This document shows, in pieces, positions 58,801-64,000 of a DNA stretch of 64,000 nucleotides. The DNA is from Acridotheres tristis. Taxonomy: Eukaryota; Chordata; Aves; Passeriformes; Sturnidae. How positions within the stretch are numbered: the stretch's first letter is position 1; each line of letters opens with the position of its first letter. Both the position numbers and the translations under genes were made by a program. The notes beneath the pieces were generated by a model. It saw only the letters and a list, made by a program, of their open reading frames with translations. It made no database searches and was not told the DNA's origin. Location of the stretch: positions 6,399,001-6,463,000 of the forward strand of contig CM072908.1 of assembly GCA_037013685.1 (NCBI GenBank), given 5' to 3'.

Positions 58801-61800
58801 TGTGCTTGCACTGATCTCAAGTTTGTTGCTCTACAAGCTCTGCAGGAAAATGGGAGCTAAAGAGCCTTCTCCCCATGAAATACCAGGATGTTTTGCTTTG
58901 TTAGTGTTCCTGGTTGAATGTCTACAAAAAGAAGCTGAGGTCCTGCAGTGCCTGTTAGACTAATTCACTCCTGTGTTTCAAAAGGCAAACAATCCCAGGG
59001 AGTTAATGACAGGGACAGCCAGCCTAATTGAGTCTTCATTTTGTTATGACTCGGGGTATCCTTGGCAACTGGTGCAGAGTTGGGCTTTGTCTGTCCTTGC
59101 TTGGAGCAGCACAAGGTTACATTTTCAAAGAGCTTTTGTTCTGGCCATCGTTGGAAAGTAATACAAGATTTTTGCAAAAGCATGTTATGCTGAATAGGAA
59201 GTTACTCCAGTAGGAAATGTGGGCAGGATGTAACCTGCCTTGAAAGGAGAGCCCTTCTGAGAGCACTCACAGCATTGAGGCAGCAGCTGGGGGTCATCAG
59301 ATGAGAGTTTCCAGCACCATAACCCGGATTTGGGTTGTTCTGGGGTCTTCTTGTCTACACAAGTGTCTGCTGAGAGTAGAAAGCCCCCTCGAGAGAAAGC
59401 AGCAGATGAGAGTTTGCTGGCTAGCAGTGTCACCACACAGTTCTGGGTGTGAGGGCTGGCTTGCAGCCACGGATCACAAAGTGTAGTCACAGCAAACTGA
59501 GCTAATTATCATTCATTTACCTGAGCCAGCATTGCTCAGCTGTATTACAGAATGCACACAACTTCCTGAAGTCCTTGCAAGGATCTCATGATCCCTTTCT
59601 CCTGTTCCTCACGCTTTGTCCCGTGTTTGAGTCATCGAGGAGTGATAATTTTGGCACCCAGATTAGACATAGCTGAGGAAGTGGGATTGGCCTGAAGGAC
59701 AGGATTAACGTTTTCTGCTCTGGGATTCCTGGATTGTCTGAAAAGCTGCTTTGGAGCAAGCAGTGCTGGCCTTAGACACAGGGTTTGCCCTGGAGCTGGG
59801 ACATACAGGCTGACTTATTAAATCCAGGGATTTTTACAAAGCTTCCTGTCCAGACATCCTGCTGTCACTTGTAGCTTCCAGATGCTGACCATAGTTATTT
59901 CATGGGTAGGATTGTAGCAGGGACAGCTCTAGGATGTCTTCTCAAGGGTTTTTATCACTTTTTTGAACACAAATGAAGACTAAATGGACTTAAATAGGTC
60001 ATGATACAAAAATTTCTCTTTTCAGGAAACCACAGCTCCTGCAAGGAGTCTATGCCATGGGCTTCAACAGACCATCTAAGATCCAAGAGAATGCCCTGCC
60101 CATGATGCTTGCTGAGCCGTATGTACACATTCTTTCTACTCTCTACCAGAATAGAAGGATTTGAAAGGTTCAGTGTGCTGCTCCTGAATTTTGGATGGGA
60201 GGAGGGTGATGGAGAAACTCTCAGAGTATGGAGGAAGGGTTCCCATGCCACCGTGTTTCTGTGGTTATTAACTTTGTGACAGCAGCCCTGGATTTGTCCT
60301 TTTCCTAGGGCTGGTACTGAGCATGCAGTGCTGTGGGGTTTGGGAGGTCGTTGCCATTTTTTTCATTAGTTTGGGAAGAAAGAATACAAAATAGCTCAGA
60401 AATCCTGGGTGGGCAGGAGTAGCTGAGGTGCTGATTTTCCTCTTCACAACCCTCAGCTGGAACATGTAAGGTACTGAGACACTGGGGAAGACGTGTGAAA
60501 TGGGAAATTACTGGGAGACAGCCACAGTTCTCCTTCCAAATCTACATAAGTGAGAAGTGCTGAAAGGAGAGTGTTGGGCAGGAAGTAATTCATGGCTGGT
60601 GAAGTTGGCCATGGATCCAGAGCAGGGGTAGATGTGATAGGATTCACCCCCTGAGCTGTGCCTGCTGTGCCCCCAGCCCGCAGAACCTCATCGCTCAGTC
60701 ACAGTCCGGTACTGGCAAGACAGCTGCCTTCGTCCTGGCCATGCTCAGCAGGGTGGAGCCTGGGAACAAGTATCCACAGGTAAAGTTTGTGGGATGTGGC
60801 TGTTTCAGGGCCTTTCCTGGCGGTGCACTGCCATCTAGTGAAGAGCCTGAGCTGCTGGGAGGCCTTCAGATGTCAATTCATGGCTTGATGGAGCCATGGT
60901 GTTATTTCTTTAAACTTCTTAAAGGGGGTGGAGGTTTGGGGATTTATCAAAATGCCTTCAGTGCTAAAGATGTGGATTTTGGACAAAGCTTGTTCCTGTC
61001 AGTCCTTTCCATGCATCACACAGAATGCCATTGCTCTGTGAGGAGTTAAATCAGAGTAGTGCAGGCTGAAAGGGGTTGGATAAGTGGATTTGTGGTGGAA
61101 GAGAAGGTAATTCTGACAACAGAGCAGACAATGCCTGGAGAGGTACTTTTTAAAACATATTTCCTCATGGGGATGGTTGAGAAGCTGTTCAGCCACTTGC
61201 ATGTTTGTCTTGAAGAAAACTTCAACAAGGATTTTAAAAAGCAAGTGTGATAGTGTTGATCACCTTACTCGTTCTCCTTCTGTTCCCCCAGTGTTTGTGC
61301 CTTTCCCCAACATACGAGCTGGCACTTCAAACAGGAAAAGTGATTGAACAGATGGGAAACTTCTACCCAGAGCTGAAACTTGCATACGCTGTCCGAGGCA
61401 ACAAACGTGAGTAAGGGGAAACACCACAAACAGGAATGAGGGAATGGTGCTCCCCAGGTGCACCACAACAGTCAGGTGGTGAAATAGCTGGGTCAGAGAG
61501 GGCTGGAGCATTTCCCTGTCTGCACAGCCACCCTAGAGCAGCCCTTTCTTCTGTCTCGGCAGTGGAGAGAGGGCAGAAGATCTCGGAGCAGATCGTCATC
61601 GGCACACCTGGCACCGTGCTGGACTGGTGCTCCAAACTGAAATTCATAGATCCCAAGAAGATCAAGGTGTTTGTGTTGGATGAAGCAGATGTGATGATTG
61701 CCACCCAGGGCCACCAGGACCAGAGTATCCGCATTCAGAGGTACGGAGTGCTGCCACAGGGACAGGGGGCTGCAGTTGGGACTGCTGTCCTCACCCATGA

Positions 61801-63512
61801 GCCAGCAAGATTGAAATTATAGATTAGCTCTAGTCCAGGGGGTGCATAGAGGCACAGTGTCAAGGGATGACAAGCAGTTTCATTTCCTTTCAGAATAAAA
61901 ATCCTGTCCCCGGAGCAGGGTTTATTCCTTTTTAAGAAAGTAAGTCTGGATGCCTGTGGTCCATGAGGGAGCAAACATGGTGGGTAAGATTGGTTTCACT
62001 CTTTCCAGCCACTGAAATAACTGGTTCTAGGGTTATGGTTTTCCTTTGCCCATAGCATGAATTCCATCAGGATATCAGGAGATGACAGTGTTGTGTGGGA
62101 ACCCTCCCTATTTCTTTCTCTCTTTCAGAATGCTCCCCAGGGATTGCCAGATGCTCCTGTTTTCAGCCACTTTCGAGGATTCTGTGTGGAAGTTTGCTCA
62201 AAAAGTTGTTCCTGACCCAAACATTATCAAACTGAAGCGTGAGGAGGAGACCCTGGACACCATCAAGCAGTATTATGTCCTGTGCAGTAACAGAGATGAG
62301 AAGTTCCGGGCTCTCTGTAACATCTACGGCGCCATCACCATCGCCCAGGCCATGATCTTCTGCCATGTGAGTGCTCCCAGGGAATGTTAGTCCTGGTGAC
62401 CCCCTCAGAGTCTGTAAGTGCTAAAACCAAGCCAGACACGGTTTCCAGAAAGGAACTGAGAACAAATTTCCCCTTTTTGGTTTCTCTGGCTCAGTCTTTG
62501 AGAGAAATCCTGAAAGCCACGTTAGTGCTGGCTGGTTTGAGTCTCTGGGTTTGTCCATCCAGGAGACAACACTGGACTATTTTATTCCTGAATGGTCATT
62601 GTTATCCCTGAAGTCCTCTGACTCAAAGATCAGAGTAATAAACATTTTTCCAAAACTCTGAACTACTGAAAAAAAAAAAAAGTGGAGTTGGAAAATGGAT
62701 GAAAATAGGGCAGAATGAGGGATTGGAAATCTTTTGCTTCTCTAGCTGATACAGAGCTGTTCCTGGGACTTCATTTCCCTCAGGTAATTGAGGATGCACC
62801 TCTGGGATCTCACTGTGAATCATACTGAGACTTGGTTTTCTGTTTCTGGAAGCAGCCATAATAATTTTAAGGGAAAAATCAGTGCTGACAGCACAGAACA
62901 GCCAAGCAAAGTGAGCTCAGACAGGATGAAAGTGTTTGGAGTCTGCTGCAGCAGTTGGCTTTTAGGCTGTCTTGAGACATAATTGGAATTTTTTTAAAAA
63001 CTGTTCAAAAATTCAAGGCTGTGCAGAGCCTCTGTGGGATTTCACAGCTACATTCAGGTCTGACCCTGCCGTTTTCCAAGCTGAGTAGTTGTGGTTTTGT
63101 GACAATTTTCAGGAGTTTTCAGTGTACACGTGTAGTGTCAGCAGAGTGAAATCCAAGGAGCATTGCACAAAGAAAACATCCTTTATAGTTAAGTACTCCT
63201 GTGGTGGCTGAGGTGTATTGTCCTCCTGATACAGTTTTTAAGGGAGACAAAAACAGCAGCCGCAGAGCTTCCAGTGGGCGCCTAGAGAGATTTATTGCCA
63301 CTTCCCAGCATTAAAACCTGTCCCAATTGTGGGGCTGGCTGTGTTGCAGACTCGGAAGACGGCGGGGTGGCTGGCGGCAGAGCTGTCCCGGGAGGGCCAT
63401 CAGGTGGCCCTGCTGAGCGGGGAGATGATGGTGGAGCAGAGAGCTGCCGTGATCGAGCGCTTCCGAGAGGGCAAGGAGAAGGTGCTGGTGACCACAAACG
63501 TCTGTGCCAGAG
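55811..63512 (+). CDS. DDX19B: DDX19 (DDX19B-like) DEAD-box RNA helicase, exons 1-10, 3' part off the window
   Basis: Exons: 55811-55867, 56783-56831, 57197-57250, 58095-58230, 60026-60118, 60677-60779, 61292-61406, 61563-61740, 62129-62366, 63350-63512. All are GT-AG with matching phases and encode 395 residues. DDX19B (Dbp5 orthologue) is the ATPase that remodels mRNPs at the cytoplasmic face of the nuclear pore with GLE1, InsP6 and NUP214. The N-terminus MATDSWALAVDEQEAAAES matches DDX19B as recalled. Motifs visible: Q-motif region RPSKIQENALP, Walker A SQSGTGKT (K144), PTYELALQ, TPGTVLDW, DEAD at 242-245, SAT in LFSATFEDS, and the start of the second RecA domain through VTTNVCARG. The last roughly 84 residues, including the HRIGRTGR motif, lie beyond the edge. 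The ATG context is strong (CGGCCATGG). DDX19A and DDX19B are near-identical paralogues; birds may have one gene, so the symbol is approximate. Confidence 0.95.
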
Positions 63513-64000
63513 GTAGGGCACGGGGGAATGGGGCCAGGTGATGCCTCAGCATTTCAGCTTTCATATTTTTCATGTATTTGTAACCCTGCAGTTCTTTGGT
63601 GTAATAACTCTAAACTCCACACACAGCGTCAGCTGCTGCTCTCCCAGTTTGGTCACACACAGCAATTCCTCTCTGGGCTGGCAATCAAGGACACCTCACT
63701 GCCTCAGGCCCCGAGAAATGGAAACAAAAGGGAGCTGGGGGAGCAAACTTGGGGTGAATGACTTCATTACCTGAAGCTGTAATTGGAGGATTAACCCCCA
63801 ATACGCAAATGCACCAAACTTAAAAAAGTATGAAAACCTGTGACCCGTGGTCCATTTTTGGGTGTAGCCCCTGGGAGGCTTCATCTGCCCTAAATGTACT
63901 GAAGGGCCTTTAAATAAATACAAGTGCTTTTTATTCCCTTAATATTGTGTGACCTCTGGTTTTAGGTAGCCCAAAAAGGCATCACAGGGAGGGCTGGTAG
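63513..64000 (+). other. DDX19 intron 10 (partial)
   Basis: After the donor at 63513 (GTAGGG) there is no further DDX19 exon within the window. The sequence is unremarkable intronic DNA. The next exon should begin with the remainder of a Gly codon followed by IDVEQV-like sequence. Confidence 0.8.

Noticed and set aside
1..64000. CRISPR array among the tandem repeats
   Set aside because: The arrays have no unique spacers between identical direct repeats, there are no cas genes, and the DNA is vertebrate.

Overview
This window is vertebrate nuclear DNA and almost certainly avian. It has intron-containing genes with GT-AG splice sites, GC-rich CpG-island promoters, many minisatellites, and several CR1-like LINE 3' ends, the dominant interspersed repeat of birds. 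A probable retroviral solo LTR would fit a songbird, but that is a weak inference. Gene density and GC content suggest a microchromosome. Nothing looks bacterial, and I see no CRISPR array, rRNA or tRNA.

Layout: (1) 1-2500 holds a GC-rich tandem array followed by the single-exon gene FAM43B (+). (2) 3650-7050 holds the four-exon MUL1 (+), a mitochondrial outer-membrane E3 ligase, with a CRE and an RFX X-box just before its ATG, and an LTR plus a CR1 fragment in intron 2. (3) 8700-11775 holds the two-exon CAMK2N1 (+), a CaMKII inhibitor, flanked and split by degenerate GC-rich repeats. (4) 11.8-24.6 kb is gene-free but has a 30-bp minisatellite of almost 38 copies in perfect register, a 55-bp repeat and possible conserved noncoding elements. 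(5) 24645-45365 is VWA5B1 (-), reconstructed here as 22 coding exons whose phases all agree; one short exon is tentative. A CpG island near 50.4-51.0 kb probably holds its promoter. (6) 54.6-55.6 kb is a roughly 26-bp tandem array. (7) From 55811 to the window edge are the first ten coding exons of DDX19 (+), an mRNA-export DEAD-box ATPase.

FAM43B, MUL1, CAMK2N1 and VWA5B1 are neighbours on human 1p36.12, so that block is conserved synteny. DDX19A/B lies on human 16q22, so its position next to VWA5B1, separated by a tandem array, is either a lineage-specific rearrangement or an assembly join.

The genes do not form one pathway. The most interesting observations are: two of the three MIDAS elements of the VWA5B1 VWA domain are lost; VWA5B1 carries a coding 13-residue repeat expansion and a GC-AG intron; the 30-bp array has no indels; and there is a possible synteny break beside DDX19. 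I did not find a convincing new multi-gene system.
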